DNA of 64,000 nt, taken from Kocuria rosea subsp. polaris. Lineage in GTDB: Bacteria; Actinomycetota; Actinomycetes; Actinomycetales; Micrococcaceae. The stretch is from positions 413,889-477,888 of the forward strand of contig NZ_LQBK01000004.1 of assembly GCF_001483755.1 (NCBI RefSeq), read 5' to 3'. Positions 1-8,335 of the stretch are shown piece after piece (position 1 is the stretch's first letter; each line of letters opens with the position of its first letter). The translations under genes were made by a program, and so were the position numbers. The notes beneath the pieces were generated by a model. It did not search any database, was not told the origin of the DNA, and saw only the letters and a list, made by a program, of their open reading frames with translations.

Positions 1-57
1 ACGTCTACTCTGAACCTGATCAGATCGACCGATTTCGGTCAGGAAGGAGGGGCTGCT

Positions 58-594
58 GTGGTCAGCATGACGAACGGCGGGGCCGGGACGGGCCCGCTGG
101 ACCCGACGGACCGGAGGATCCTGGCGGCGCTGGACGAGGACCCGCGGATGACCGTGCTGGCCCTGGCGCAGCGCACGGGCCTGGCGCGCGGGACCATCCA
201 GGCCCGGCTCGAGCGCTACCGCGCGAGCCCCGCGCTGCGCCCGCACAGCACCCGGGTGACGCCGGCGGCGCTCGGCTACGGTCTCGCCGCGAGCGTGGCC
301 GTGGAGCTCGACCAGCACCAGCTCGACGAGGCGATCGCCGGTCTGCAGGCGATCTCCCAGGTCATCGAGGTGTTCGCCCCCGCCGGGCAGACGGACCTGC
401 TGTGCCGGGTGGTCGCGAAGGACCCCGAGGACCTCTACCGGGTCTCCGAGGAGATCCGGTTGTGCCCCGGCATCCTGCGGACGTCGACGAGCATGTTCCT
501 GCGCACCGTCATCCCGTACCGGGTGGCGCCGCTGCTCGCGGAGGGCGGGACGCCGGGGAGGGGCGGGGTCAGTTCCGGGCGGCCGCGCCCATGA
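58..594 (+). CDS. Lrp/AsnC-family transcriptional regulator
   Basis: A 178-residue DNA-binding regulator of the Lrp/AsnC (feast/famine) family. Residues about 15-60 form the helix-turn-helix (LDPTDRRILAALDEDPRM, then LAQRTGLARGTIQARLERY). Residues about 75-155 match the RAM ligand-binding domain (VAVELDQHQLDEAIAGL, GQTDLLCRVVAKDPEDLY). Members usually sense an amino acid and bind DNA as dimers to octamers; the effector cannot be read from the sequence. The GTG start at 58 is preferred over the ATG at 67 because AGGAAGGAGG at 41-50 lies seven bases before it. The 3' end overlaps the convergent gene ending at 569 by 26 bp. Confidence 0.9.
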   Translation: MVSMTNGGAGTGPLDPTDRRILAALDEDPRMTVLALAQRTGLARGTIQARLERYRASPALRPHSTRVTPAALGYGLAASVAVELDQHQLDEAIAGLQAISQVIEVFAPAGQTDLLCRVVAKDPEDLYRVSEEIRLCPGILRTSTSMFLRTVIPYRVAPLLAEGGTPGRGGVSSGRPRP

Positions 595-892
595 CCTCGG
601 CCCGCAGCCGGTCCAGGTCCACGTCGTCGCCCTCGTGCAGGCCGTGGGTGCGGACCCACGCGCGGGCGCTGAGCATGATCTCGTCGTAGTACTGGTGGGT
701 CTCGCAGTGGGCGGCCCCGATGCGGGCCTGGGCGCGGGGCTCACAGCTGTCCTCCGTGAAGGAGATGACGGCCACCGGGCTGAGCGCCAGGCCGACCACG
801 CCGTGGACCGCCGTGATGGTGCGGCCGTGGAACGTGTCGCCGGGGGTGAGGTCCCAGGCCCTGGCGGTGGGGTGCTGATGGGTGAGGTCCAT
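569..892 (-). CDS. Conserved-looking hypothetical protein, 107 aa
   Basis: A 107-residue protein that I do not recognise. It has no signal peptide or membrane segment. The middle is beta-like (GDTFHGRTITAVHGVVGLAL, AVISFTED) and is followed by an acidic helical C-terminus (EGDDVDLDRLRAEVMGAA). Two cysteines and several histidines (AHCETHQYYDE) are present, but no clear metal motif. Codon use is like the neighbours, with strong GC at third positions, which supports real coding. The ribosome site before the ATG at 892 is weak. Its stop lies inside the 3' end of the convergent Lrp gene. Confidence 0.6.
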   Translation of the reverse strand: MDLTHQHPTARAWDLTPGDTFHGRTITAVHGVVGLALSPVAVISFTEDSCEPRAQARIGAAHCETHQYYDEIMLSARAWVRTHGLHEGDDVDLDRLRAEVMGAAARN

Positions 893-1039
893 GATCGGCT
901 CTTGAGCTGGAGGGGAGTCCGTCCGGCCGGCGCACAGCGCCGGGGAACGGCCCCGGGAACGGGAGGTGAGGGAGGAAGAGCGGAAGGAGGGGGCGGTCCG
1001 GGGGCCGGCCGGTGTGCGGCCGGCCCCGGCGCCGTCCGG

Positions 1040-1576
1040 TCAGTGACCGAGACCGGTCCAGTGGCTGGTGTCCTGGTACCAGGGGGACCAGGAGTAGCCG
1101 TCGTAGTAGCGGTACTTGACCACGTGGTAGACCTTCTTGTCGTCGTGGTGGTCCAGGTGCTTGTAGTGCCCGCCGCCCCAGGCGCCGCCCCAGTAGTAGT
1201 AGTGGTCGCCGCCGGTGTAGTGGTGGTGGCCGTACTTGCTCACGGCGTAGTAGTGCTGCTTGACCTCCACCTTGTACCCCTTGGGGCACTTCACGTGGAA
1301 CGGGTACTTGACGATCTTCTTCCCGTGGTGCCACGTCCAGGAGGGCTTGTGGGCGTCGACCGAGCAGTGCTTCTGGTGCGGCTTGTGCGACTCCGTCCCG
1401 AGCACCGAGGACTGTGCCGAGTCGGCCGGCGCCGGAGCCGCCTGGGCGGGGGAGCCCAGCAGGGGCAGGGCACCGGCGGCCAGGGTCAGGGAGGCCAGGG
1501 ACAGCACCGCCTTGCGGGCGTAGCGGCGGGCGCCGGCCGGCTGCGGGGCTGCGGACGAGGTGGTTTCGATGGACAT
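1040..1576 (-). CDS. Exported His/Tyr-rich protein, unknown function
   Basis: A 178-residue exported protein. The ATG at 1576 follows an AGGAG box with seven-base spacing; an open extension upstream to 1723 lacks protein-like composition. Residues 1-46 are a signal peptide (basic RRYARK, hydrophobic VLSLASLTLAAGALPLL, cleavage after AQA). The last 118 or so residues hold roughly 19 His and 16 Tyr, including GHHHYTGGDHYYYWGG and YRYYDGY, with Lys and Trp but only two Cys. Such composition fits metal binding or a cell-wall/extracellular matrix role, which is inference. I recognise no family. It lies 181 bp downstream of the response-regulator gene on the same strand and could be its target or part of its transcript. 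Confidence 0.8.
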   Translation of the reverse strand: MSIETTSSAAPQPAGARRYARKAVLSLASLTLAAGALPLLGSPAQAAPAPADSAQSSVLGTESHKPHQKHCSVDAHKPSWTWHHGKKIVKYPFHVKCPKGYKVEVKQHYYAVSKYGHHHYTGGDHYYYWGGAWGGGHYKHLDHHDDKKVYHVVKYRYYDGYSWSPWYQDTSHWTGLGH

Positions 1577-1756
1577 TTCGGGTCTCCTGCGGAAGAGGGA
1601 CTGCGTGGTTGCCGGTGGTTCCTCCCCCGGGGTCCGGCGGGGAACTTCTCGAACCGACAGGACAAGATTCGCAGTCGGGGGCACCGTGCGGCGTCCACCC
1701 GGGAGTTGAACTCCGGCGTACAACCGGGGTGGTACGCGGGAGGCCGGGGGCAGGAC

Positions 1757-2461
1757 TCAGAAGCTGTCCGTGGGCTTGACGAGCCCGCTCTTGAACGCGG
1801 CCGTCACCGCCTGGGCGCGCTCGCTGACGCCCAGCTTCAGGAAGATCCGGTGGACGTGGGTCTTCACGGTCGCCTCGCTGAGGAACAGCCGCCGGGCGAT
1901 CTCCGTGTTGGTCAGGCCGTGGGCGACGGCGACCAGGACCTCGCGCTCCCGCCGGGTGAGCTGCTGCAGCTGCTCCGGCGGCGGGACGGCAGGGTCGGGG
2001 TGCCGGCTGAACTCGGTCAGGAGCCTGCGGGTCACGTCCGGGTCCAGCCAGCCCCCGCCGCGGGCGAGGGAGCGCACGGCGTCCGCCAGGACCTTCGGCG
2101 CGGAGCTCTTGAGGATGAAGCCGGAGGCGCCCGCCCGCAGCGCGGCGTGGACGGCGGCGTCCTCGTCGAACGTCGTCAGCATCAGGACGGTGGCGACGTT
2201 CGGCACCCGGTCCAGGAACGCGTCGGACGTGAGCACCCGGGTGGCGGCCACCCCGTCCGTGCCGGGCATGCGCACGTCCATGACCACCACGTCCGGCTGC
2301 AGGCGGGCCGTCTCCTCGACGGCCGCCGCGCCGTCGGCGGCCTCGCCGACGACGATCAGGTCCGGCTCGGCGGTGAGGAGCATGGCCAGCCCGGAGCGCA
2401 CCATCGCCTCGTCGTCCACCAGGAGCACCCGGACGGGTGCGGGTTCCGTGCCGCGTGTCAT
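1757..2461 (-). CDS. NarL/FixJ-type response regulator
   Basis: A 234-residue two-component response regulator. Residues 10-130 are the receiver domain, with the acidic pair D16-D17, phospho-acceptor D62 (VVVMDVRMPG) and the later LTTFDEDAAVHAALRAGASGF segment. A LuxR-type helix-turn-helix fills about 165-225 (LTRREREVLVAVAHGLTNTEIARRL, ATVKTHVHRI). Its ATG overlaps the stop of the upstream sensor kinase by four bases (ATGA), so the pair is translationally coupled. The stimulus is unknown. The neighbouring exported His/Tyr-rich gene is a plausible target by position only. Confidence 0.93.
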   Translation of the reverse strand: MTRGTEPAPVRVLLVDDEAMVRSGLAMLLTAEPDLIVVGEAADGAAAVEETARLQPDVVVMDVRMPGTDGVAATRVLTSDAFLDRVPNVATVLMLTTFDEDAAVHAALRAGASGFILKSSAPKVLADAVRSLARGGGWLDPDVTRRLLTEFSRHPDPAVPPPEQLQQLTRREREVLVAVAHGLTNTEIARRLFLSEATVKTHVHRIFLKLGVSERAQAVTAAFKSGLVKPTDSF

Positions 2462-3660
2462 CCGGTGGCCTCCCCGCCCGCGGTGGCCGCCGCGGCGCCG
2501 TGCGGGTCGGCGGGGCCGACGGGAAGCCGCGCGGACACCAGGTACCCGCCGTGCGGGTCGGGTCCGGCCGTCGCCTCGCCGCCCACCGCCCGGGCGCGCT
2601 CCGCCATCCCCCGCACCCCGTGCCCGGTCGACAGCCGTGCGGCGAGGCGACCGCGGGCCCCGGCGCCGTCCGTGCGGACGGAGAGCTCGACGTCCCGGGG
2701 GCCCCAGTCGAGGGCCACCCGGACAGGGCGGTCCGGGGCGGCGTGCTTGACGGCGTTGGTCAGGGCCTCCTGCGCGATGCGGTACGCGGCCTCGTCCACG
2801 GCCGGCTCCAGGGCGCAGGGCTCGCCCGCCACGCAGAGCTCCACCTCCCGGCCCGCCGCGCGCAGGTGGTCCAGCAGGCCGTCCAGTCGCTGCAGGCCCA
2901 CCGGCTCCTGCTCTCCCGGAGCCGCCGGCGCCGGGGAGAGCAGGCCCAGCATGCGCCGCAGCTCCGTGACGGCCTGCTCACCGAGCTCGTCGACCTGCCG
3001 CAGCGCCGCCCGGGCCCGGTCCGGGTCGCGCTCCATGACGCGCTCGGCCCCTCCGGCCTGCAGCACCATGAGGCTCACCGCGTGCGCCACGACGTCGTGC
3101 AGCTCCCGGGCGATGCGCTGGCGCTCCTCGGCCTCGGCCCGGGCGGCGGCCAGCCGGGCCACGAGCTCGCGCTGCGCCACGCTCCAGCGGACCCACCGGC
3201 CCACGCCGAAGACGACGAGGTGGGCCACGGTGAGGAACAGGGCCGCGACGAGGAACGAGGCCGCCCGCATCGACGGATCGGGGGTGTCCTGGACGGTGGC
3301 GTGCACGCTGGTGGCGACCGGCAGGAACGCGATCGCCAGGCCGGGGACCGCCCTGCGGTCCGGGCAGTGCGCGGCCACCGCGAAGAGGGCCAGCCAGACG
3401 CAGAAGATGGGGTGGAACCCGAAGCCGAGCAGCGCGACGGCCACGGCGCCCAGCACGACCAGCAGGAGCACGGCCAGGGGCCACCGGCGGCGCCAGAACA
3501 GGGGCAGGTACAGCAGCGCCGCCGAGAGCACGACGAGCCAGGGGGCGACCGCACCGGGCTCCGCCGTGCGGTCCCACGTGATCTGGAGCTCGATGCCCCA
3601 CAGCACCGGCACCGCGACGAGGTCCAGGGCCACGCGCGAGGGGTGTCTCCAGGATCTCAT
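2458..3660 (-). CDS. DesK/NarX-type membrane sensor histidine kinase
   Basis: A 400-residue sensor kinase. Residues about 10-160 contain five or six hydrophobic membrane segments with very short loops and no large extracellular sensor, a layout common in actinobacterial HisKA_3 kinases. The dimerisation/phospho-acceptor helix carries H188 (RIARELHDVVAHAVS). The ATPase domain shows the N box around N302 (EALTNAVKHAA) and the G box GHGVRGMAERARAVGG. It phosphorylates the response regulator encoded immediately downstream, with which it overlaps by four bases. The ATG at 3660 has an AGGGGGG-like ribosome site. The gene starts 12 bases after the unknown gene at 3673-4227, suggesting one operon. 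Confidence 0.93.
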   Translation of the reverse strand: MRSWRHPSRVALDLVAVPVLWGIELQITWDRTAEPGAVAPWLVVLSAALLYLPLFWRRRWPLAVLLLVVLGAVAVALLGFGFHPIFCVWLALFAVAAHCPDRRAVPGLAIAFLPVATSVHATVQDTPDPSMRAASFLVAALFLTVAHLVVFGVGRWVRWSVAQRELVARLAAARAEAEERQRIARELHDVVAHAVSLMVLQAGGAERVMERDPDRARAALRQVDELGEQAVTELRRMLGLLSPAPAAPGEQEPVGLQRLDGLLDHLRAAGREVELCVAGEPCALEPAVDEAAYRIAQEALTNAVKHAAPDRPVRVALDWGPRDVELSVRTDGAGARGRLAARLSTGHGVRGMAERARAVGGEATAGPDPHGGYLVSARLPVGPADPHGAAAATAGGEATG

Positions 3661-3672
3661 CGGCCCCCCTGC

Positions 3673-4227
3673 TCAGCTGCACACGGACCTGCCGAAGACG
3701 GTGCAGATCCACATCCGCTCGACGGGAGGGGCGGGCAGGCGGCAGTCCTCGACGATCGAGTGGCGCCGGATCTCCTCCCACGCCACCACAGGTCGCAGGG
3801 CGTCCTCGGCGCAGTCCGGGACCTCGGCGGGCCGTGCCCCCAGCGCGGTCTCCACGGCCGAGCACAGCTCGGCGCCCGTGGCGAGCCGGCGCTCGGAGCC
3901 CGCGCCGTCCGGGGGGCCCTGCGCGGGGCACCCGGACGGGTGCTCGAGCCGGATGCCCGTCATCTCGGAGTCCGGGTCGTGCAGGACGCCGTGCAGCAGG
4001 ATCCGCGAGATCCTGATCCGCTCGACCTCGTCCGTGCGCCCCGACGCGACGCGGGCGATCAGCACCTCGGGGTCGACGTCCCGTCCCAGCCAGTCCGGCG
4101 GGCCCTGCACCAGCACGTAGTCGCTGTCCACCAGCCGTCCCCACGCCAGGTGCCCCTCGACGGCGTCGGGCGCTCGCGCGTTCTGGACGGACACCAGTGT
4201 CCGGAATTCTGTCTCGAGTGTCGCCAT
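3673..4227 (-). CDS. Unknown protein, possibly a degenerate trypsin-like domain
   Basis: A 184-residue protein from the ATG at 4227; an in-frame ATG at 4284 would add 19 residues of less protein-like sequence. There is no signal peptide. Parts read like an S1 peptidase scaffold: WLGRDVDPEVLIARVASGR followed by RIRISRILLHGVLHDP and IRLEHPS resemble the strand pattern around the trypsin Asp. The expected catalytic motifs (AAHC, DIAL, GDSGGP) are absent, so it would be a non-catalytic relative if related at all. Cysteines cluster near the C-terminus (MWICTVF, SVCS). It is the first gene of a probable operon with the sensor kinase and regulator, so a role in signal input is possible but unproven. 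Confidence 0.5.
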   Translation of the reverse strand: MATLETEFRTLVSVQNARAPDAVEGHLAWGRLVDSDYVLVQGPPDWLGRDVDPEVLIARVASGRTDEVERIRISRILLHGVLHDPDSEMTGIRLEHPSGCPAQGPPDGAGSERRLATGAELCSAVETALGARPAEVPDCAEDALRPVVAWEEIRRHSIVEDCRLPAPPVERMWICTVFGRSVCS

Positions 4228-4441
4228 GCCGAGCCCCCCGCGAGTCGTGCGGCAATTCTCCTCGTCCGCCCACGTCAAGTCCATAGTCGGCGTCCCCGGC
4301 GGGCCGGCCGGTGCGTTCCGCGGCGCCTCCGGGGGTCCCGGAACCCTGGTCTCGCGGGGCCGTGCGCGGTACCGTAAGCAGACTGGCGAATTTGTTGTTT
4401 TTCGTCACCGCTGATCGTCAAGACGGAACGAAGGAGATGCC

Positions 4442-5305
4442 ATGAGCACCAAGGTCGAGAAGACTGTCGTGGTCGACGTGCCGCTGACCACCGTGTACAA
4501 CCAGTGGACCCAGTTCGAGGACTTCCCCCACTTCATGAGCGGCGTGCAGAGCGTGACGCAGCTCGGCGACGACCGCCTCGAGTGGGTTGCCGAGATCGGC
4601 GGCGTCCGCCGGCAGTGGGAGGCGAAGATCGTGGAGCAGGTCCCGGACCGCCGGGTCTCCTGGGCCGCCACCGAGGGCGCCACCAACGCCGGCACCGTGA
4701 TGTTCCACGACGCGGGCAACGGCCGGACCGAGGTGCACCTGGTCCTCGAGTACGAGCCCGAGGGCCTCGTGGAGAAGGTCGGGGACAAGCTCAACGTGGT
4801 CGAGAACCAGGCCGAGGGCGACCTCGAGCGGTTCAAGAAGTTCATCGAGGACGAGGGCTACGCGACCGGCGCCTGGCGGGGCTCCGTCAACGAGGGCGCT
4901 CCCGTCGGCACGCCCGGGGTCGAGCACGCCGCCGCCTCCCGCGGGGACGACGGCAAGGCCGGGGTGTCGGGCAAGGCGGTCGCCGCCGGCGTCGCGGCGG
5001 CCGGCGTCGCGGCCGCCGGGGCGGCCGCCGCGGCGAAGAAGAAGGACTCCGCTCCGGACACGGAGCCGGTCACCCTCGAGTCGACGGCGCCGCCCGCGGC
5101 ACCGGCGGCCCCCGCGGCGCCGGTGACCCCCGCGGCGCCGGTGACCCCCGCGGCGCCGGTGACCCCCGGCGAGACCGTGACCGGGGAGGTCCCCCCGATC
5201 CCCACCGTGGACGAGGCCCTCACCGACGACACCGTCGACGCGGACCTGGACGTGGACCCCACCAGCCGGCGCATCGACGACCGCCCCGCGGGCGGCGCGC
5301 TCTGA
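4442..5305 (+). CDS. SRPBCC (cyclase/dehydrase-like) protein with low-complexity tail
   Basis: A 287-residue protein. Residues 1-145 form a START/SRPBCC-type hydrophobic-pocket domain of the polyketide cyclase/dehydrase (CoxG-like) group, recognisable from VEKTVVVDVPLTTVYNQWTQ, FPHFMSGVQSV and the closing EGDLERFKKFIED helix. The ligand is unknown, and this group is often non-enzymatic. From residue 170 on the chain is low-complexity: an Ala/Gly helix (AAGVAAAGVAAAGAAAAAKKK), then a Pro/Ala/Val/Thr run encoded by three 18-bp DNA repeats, then an acidic Asp-rich end. The tail could be a linker or membrane-proximal region. AAGGAG lies seven bases before the ATG. Confidence 0.85.
   Translation: MSTKVEKTVVVDVPLTTVYNQWTQFEDFPHFMSGVQSVTQLGDDRLEWVAEIGGVRRQWEAKIVEQVPDRRVSWAATEGATNAGTVMFHDAGNGRTEVHLVLEYEPEGLVEKVGDKLNVVENQAEGDLERFKKFIEDEGYATGAWRGSVNEGAPVGTPGVEHAAASRGDDGKAGVSGKAVAAGVAAAGVAAAGAAAAAKKKDSAPDTEPVTLESTAPPAAPAAPAAPVTPAAPVTPAAPVTPGETVTGEVPPIPTVDEALTDDTVDADLDVDPTSRRIDDRPAGGAL
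5117..5170 (+). repeat. Three 18-bp tandem repeats inside the SRPBCC gene
   Basis: The unit GCGCCGGTGACCCCCGCG is repeated three times head to tail (the last copy ends in a variant) and encodes the hexapeptide APVTPA. The period is a multiple of three, so copy-number change would lengthen or shorten the linker without a frameshift. Confidence 0.85.
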
Positions 5306-5310
5306 GCCGA

Positions 5311-5369
5311 CCCCTCCCGTGCACCGGGCCCCCGACCACCGCGGTCGGGGGCCCGGTGCACGGAAGGGG
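5311..5369. terminator. Long bidirectional hairpin between convergent genes
   Basis: A perfect 21-bp inverted repeat (arms 5317-5337 and 5343-5363, five-base loop ACCGC) is extended by a mismatch and five more pairs to 5311-5369. It lies six bases after the stop of the SRPBCC gene and before the 3' end of ilvD, the usual place for a shared terminator. No T-tract follows, as is common for actinobacterial hairpin terminators. Confidence 0.7.
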
Positions 5370-5413
5370 TGCCCGGTGCGGCCGAGCCGCGCCCGGACCG
5401 GGCACGGGGACCG

Positions 5414-5509
5414 CCGGCCGCCGGGACTGCCGGCCGCCGGGACTGCCGGCCGCCGGGACTGCCGGCCGCCGGGACTGCCGGCCGCCGGGACGGCCGGCCG
5501 CCGGGACGG
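5414..5509. repeat. Six 16-bp GC-rich tandem repeats
   Basis: The unit CCGGCCGCCGGGACTG occurs four times without change (5414-5477) and then twice with the last bases changed to ACGG (5478-5509). There are no spacers, so this is not a CRISPR array. Each unit holds a CCGGC...GCCGG inverted motif. It lies between the hairpin and the ilvD stop at 5514, in non-coding DNA. Confidence 0.9.
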
Positions 5510-5513
5510 CCGG

Positions 5514-7205
5514 TCAGCCGGTGACGGCCCCCAGGGACGCCGAGCGCACCAGCTTGACGTACTTGCCCAGCACGCCGCCCTCGTACTGCGGGCGCAGGGG
5601 GGCCCAGCCCTCGCGGCGCCCGGCCAGCTCCTCGGCGTCCACCAGCAGGTCCAGGGAGCGGGCCGCCAGGTCCACCCGGATCCGGTCGCCGTCGCGCAGG
5701 AACGCGATCGGCCCGGCGTCGACGGCCTCCGGCGCGATGTGGCCGATGCACAGGCCCGTGGTGCCGCCCGAGAACCGCCCGTCGGTGAGCAGCAGCACGT
5801 CCTTGCCGAGCCCCGCGCCCTTGATCGCCCCGGTGATGGCCAGCATCTCGCGCATGCCCGGACCGCCCTTGGGGCCCTCGTAGCGGATGACGAGCACGTC
5901 CCCGGCCGTGATCTCGCCGGCCTCGAGGGCGTCCATCGCCGCCTGTTCGCGCTCGAAGACCCGGGCCGGGCCCTCGAAGACCTCGGCGTCGAAGCCGGCG
6001 GACTTCACCACCGCGCCCTCCGGCGCCAGGGAGCCGTGCAGCACCGTGATCCCGCCCGTGCGGTGGATGGGGTTGTCGAGCGTGCGGATCACGTCGCCGT
6101 CCAGGGGGTCGGGGTCCAGGGCGGCCAGGTTCTCGGCCACCGTGCGTCCCGTCACGGTGAGGGCGTCGCCGTGCAGCAGCCCGGCGTCGAGCAGCGCCTT
6201 CATGACCACGGGGATGCCGCCGTGCCGGTCGACGTCGTTCATGACGTAGCGGCCGAAGGGCTTGAGGTCCGCGAGGTGGGGGACGCGGTCCCCGATCCGG
6301 TTGAAGTCCTCCAGGGTGAGCTCCACCTCCGCCTCGTGGGCGATGGCCAGCAGGTGCAGGACGGCGTTGGTGGACCCGCCGAGGGCCATGAGCACGGTGA
6401 CGGCGTTCTCGAAGGCCTCCTTCGTCAATACGTCCCGCGCCGTGATGCCCTGCCGGAGCATCTCGACCACGGCCTCCCCGGAGCGGTGGGCGAACTGGTC
6501 GCGCCGCCGGTCCGCCGAGGGCGGGGCCGCGGAACCCGGCAGGCTCATGCCCAGGGCCTCGGCCACGGAGGCCATGGTGTTGGCCGTGTACATCCCGCCG
6601 CAGGCGCCCTCGCCCGGGCAGATGGACCGCTCGATCCGGTCGAGGTCGGCCCGGCCCATCAGGCCCGCCTTGCACGCGCCCACGGCCTCGAACGCGTCGA
6701 TGAGGGTGACGTCCTTCTCCGTCCCGTCGCTGAGCTTCACCCATCCCGGCGCGATGGTCCCGGCGTAGAGGAACACCGAGGCCAGGTCCAGGCGGGCGGC
6801 GGCCATGAGCATGCCGGGCAGGGACTTGTCGCACCCGGCCAGCAGCACGGACCCGTCGAGGCGCTCCGCCTGCATGACCGTCTCCACGGAGTCCGCGATG
6901 ACCTCCCGCGAGACCAGCGAGAAGTGCATCCCCACGTGGCCCATCGAGATCCCGTCCGAGACCGAGATCGTGCCGAACTGGAGGGGGTAGCCGCCCCCGG
7001 CGTGGACGCCCTCCTTGCAGCCCTGCGCGAGCCGGTCCAGGGAGAGGTTGCACGGGGTGATCTCGTTCCAGGAGCTCGCGATGCCGATCTGCGGCTTCTC
7101 CCAGTCGGCGTCGCCCATGCCCACGGCACGGAGCATGCCGCGGCTGGCGGTCGCGTCGATGCCGTCGGTGACCTGACGGCTGCGGGGCTTCATGTCGGGG
7201 CTCAT
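5514..7205 (-). CDS. ilvD: Dihydroxy-acid dehydratase
   Basis: A 563-residue dihydroxy-acid dehydratase, which removes water from 2,3-dihydroxy-isovalerate and -methylvalerate to give the keto acids that precede valine and isoleucine. The three iron-sulfur cysteines of the IlvD/Edd family are visible: C52 ([10 protein letters not shown]), C125 ([11 protein letters not shown]) and C202 ([14 protein letters not shown]). The C-terminal [19 protein letters not shown] motif is also intact. Length is normal. GGGAGAG precedes the ATG at 7205. It stands alone: no other ilv gene is adjacent, and its 3' end faces the 16-bp repeats. Confidence 0.96.
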   Translation of the reverse strand: MSPDMKPRSRQVTDGIDATASRGMLRAVGMGDADWEKPQIGIASSWNEITPCNLSLDRLAQGCKEGVHAGGGYPLQFGTISVSDGISMGHVGMHFSLVSREVIADSVETVMQAERLDGSVLLAGCDKSLPGMLMAAARLDLASVFLYAGTIAPGWVKLSDGTEKDVTLIDAFEAVGACKAGLMGRADLDRIERSICPGEGACGGMYTANTMASVAEALGMSLPGSAAPPSADRRRDQFAHRSGEAVVEMLRQGITARDVLTKEAFENAVTVLMALGGSTNAVLHLLAIAHEAEVELTLEDFNRIGDRVPHLADLKPFGRYVMNDVDRHGGIPVVMKALLDAGLLHGDALTVTGRTVAENLAALDPDPLDGDVIRTLDNPIHRTGGITVLHGSLAPEGAVVKSAGFDAEVFEGPARVFEREQAAMDALEAGEITAGDVLVIRYEGPKGGPGMREMLAITGAIKGAGLGKDVLLLTDGRFSGGTTGLCIGHIAPEAVDAGPIAFLRDGDRIRVDLAARSLDLLVDAEELAGRREGWAPLRPQYEGGVLGKYVKLVRSASLGAVTG

Positions 7206-7405
7206 GCGGTCTCTCCCGGGTCGTCGGTGCGCGGTGGGATGCGCGGGGCAGGGCGTGCCGCGAACCTATCAACGGAACTCGAGGAGCGTCGAGCGATGTC
7301 CACGGCCGGCGCGGAACTTTGTGCCCGCGGGGGAAGACAAGGCGTGCCCGGCCCTCCTAGGGTGGGAGCAGGCAACGATAAGCAACCTGATCGAAGGAGC
7401 CCCAG

Positions 7406-8308
7406 ATGCCCGAGGCGCCCGTCTCCCAGCACGCCCGCGCGATGGCCGACGACGAGGGCGGGATGCCCGAGCAGCAGCAGACGCCCCCGGGCCTGACCGC
7501 CGCCATGGACCCCGTGCCGGACCACGGGGAGGCGTCCTGGGAGGGGCGGGGCCGGCTCGAGGGGCTCAGGGCCCTGATCACCGGCGGGGACTCCGGGATC
7601 GGCCGGGCCGTGGCGATCGCGTTCGCCCGGGAGGGCGCCGACGTCGCGATCAACTACCTCCCCGACGAGCAGGAGGACGCCCAGGACGTGGTGGGCTGGA
7701 TCGAGAAGGCCGGGCGCACGGCGGTCCTGGTCCCCGGTGACGTGCGCGAGGAGCGGAACTGCCAGGAGATCGTGGACCGGGCGGTCGAGGGTCTCGGCGG
7801 GCTCAACGTGGTCGTGAACAACGCGGGCTTCCACTGGGCGCGCGGAGAGGCGGGGCTCCAGGGGCTCGCCACGGAGGACCTGGAGCGGGCCGTGCGCACC
7901 AACCTCTACGGCACCCTGTGGATCAGCCGCGCGGCGCTGCCGCACCTCGGCCGCGGGGACAGCATCATCAACACCACGTCCGTACAGGCCTACGACCCCT
8001 CGGTGTCGATGGTCGACTACGCCGCCACGAAGGCGGCCCTCAACAACGTCACCGCCAACCTCGCCGCCGAGCTCGGCCCCGACGGCATCCGCGTCAACGC
8101 CGTGGCCCCCGGGCCCGTGTGGACCCCGCTGGGGCCGGCCACCAAGGAGCCCGGGGCGGTCGCGAGCATGGGCAAGGAGACGCCCCTGGGGCGGATCGCC
8201 CAGCCCGCCGAGCTGGCCGGCGCCTACGTCTTCCTCGCCAGCCCGGCCGAGGCCAGCTACGTCAGCGGCATCGTCCTCGGCGTCACCGGCGGCATGCCCG
8301 TCTTCTGA
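7406..8308 (+). CDS. SDR-family NAD(P)-dependent oxidoreductase
   Basis: A 300-residue short-chain dehydrogenase of the longer YghA/YdaD-like type, with a 45-residue N-terminal extension. The cofactor motif is LITGGDSGIGRAVAIAF, followed by NNAGF. The catalytic Ser-Tyr-Lys are seen in INTTSVQAYDPSVSMVDYAATKAAL. The substrate is not predictable; relatives are general-stress oxidoreductases acting on aldehydes or ketones. AAGGAG sits six bases before the ATG. A ChaB-like gene follows after 27 bp on the same strand, probably in the same transcript. Confidence 0.92.
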   Translation: MPEAPVSQHARAMADDEGGMPEQQQTPPGLTAAMDPVPDHGEASWEGRGRLEGLRALITGGDSGIGRAVAIAFAREGADVAINYLPDEQEDAQDVVGWIEKAGRTAVLVPGDVREERNCQEIVDRAVEGLGGLNVVVNNAGFHWARGEAGLQGLATEDLERAVRTNLYGTLWISRAALPHLGRGDSIINTTSVQAYDPSVSMVDYAATKAALNNVTANLAAELGPDGIRVNAVAPGPVWTPLGPATKEPGAVASMGKETPLGRIAQPAELAGAYVFLASPAEASYVSGIVLGVTGGMPVF

Positions 8309-8335
8309 GCAACCCCCCCACGGAAGGAGCACCTC

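Noticed and set aside
635-4120. A 1161-codon plus-strand open frame across the two-component region
   Set aside because: It is antisense to the clear kinase and regulator genes and has low-complexity composition.
3660-4284. Start of the unknown gene at 4284 instead of 4227
   Set aside because: The added 19 residues have unusual composition and no better ribosome site; the shorter form was kept, with low certainty.
5414-5509. Possible CRISPR array
   Set aside because: The 16-bp units are directly adjacent without spacers and there are no cas genes.
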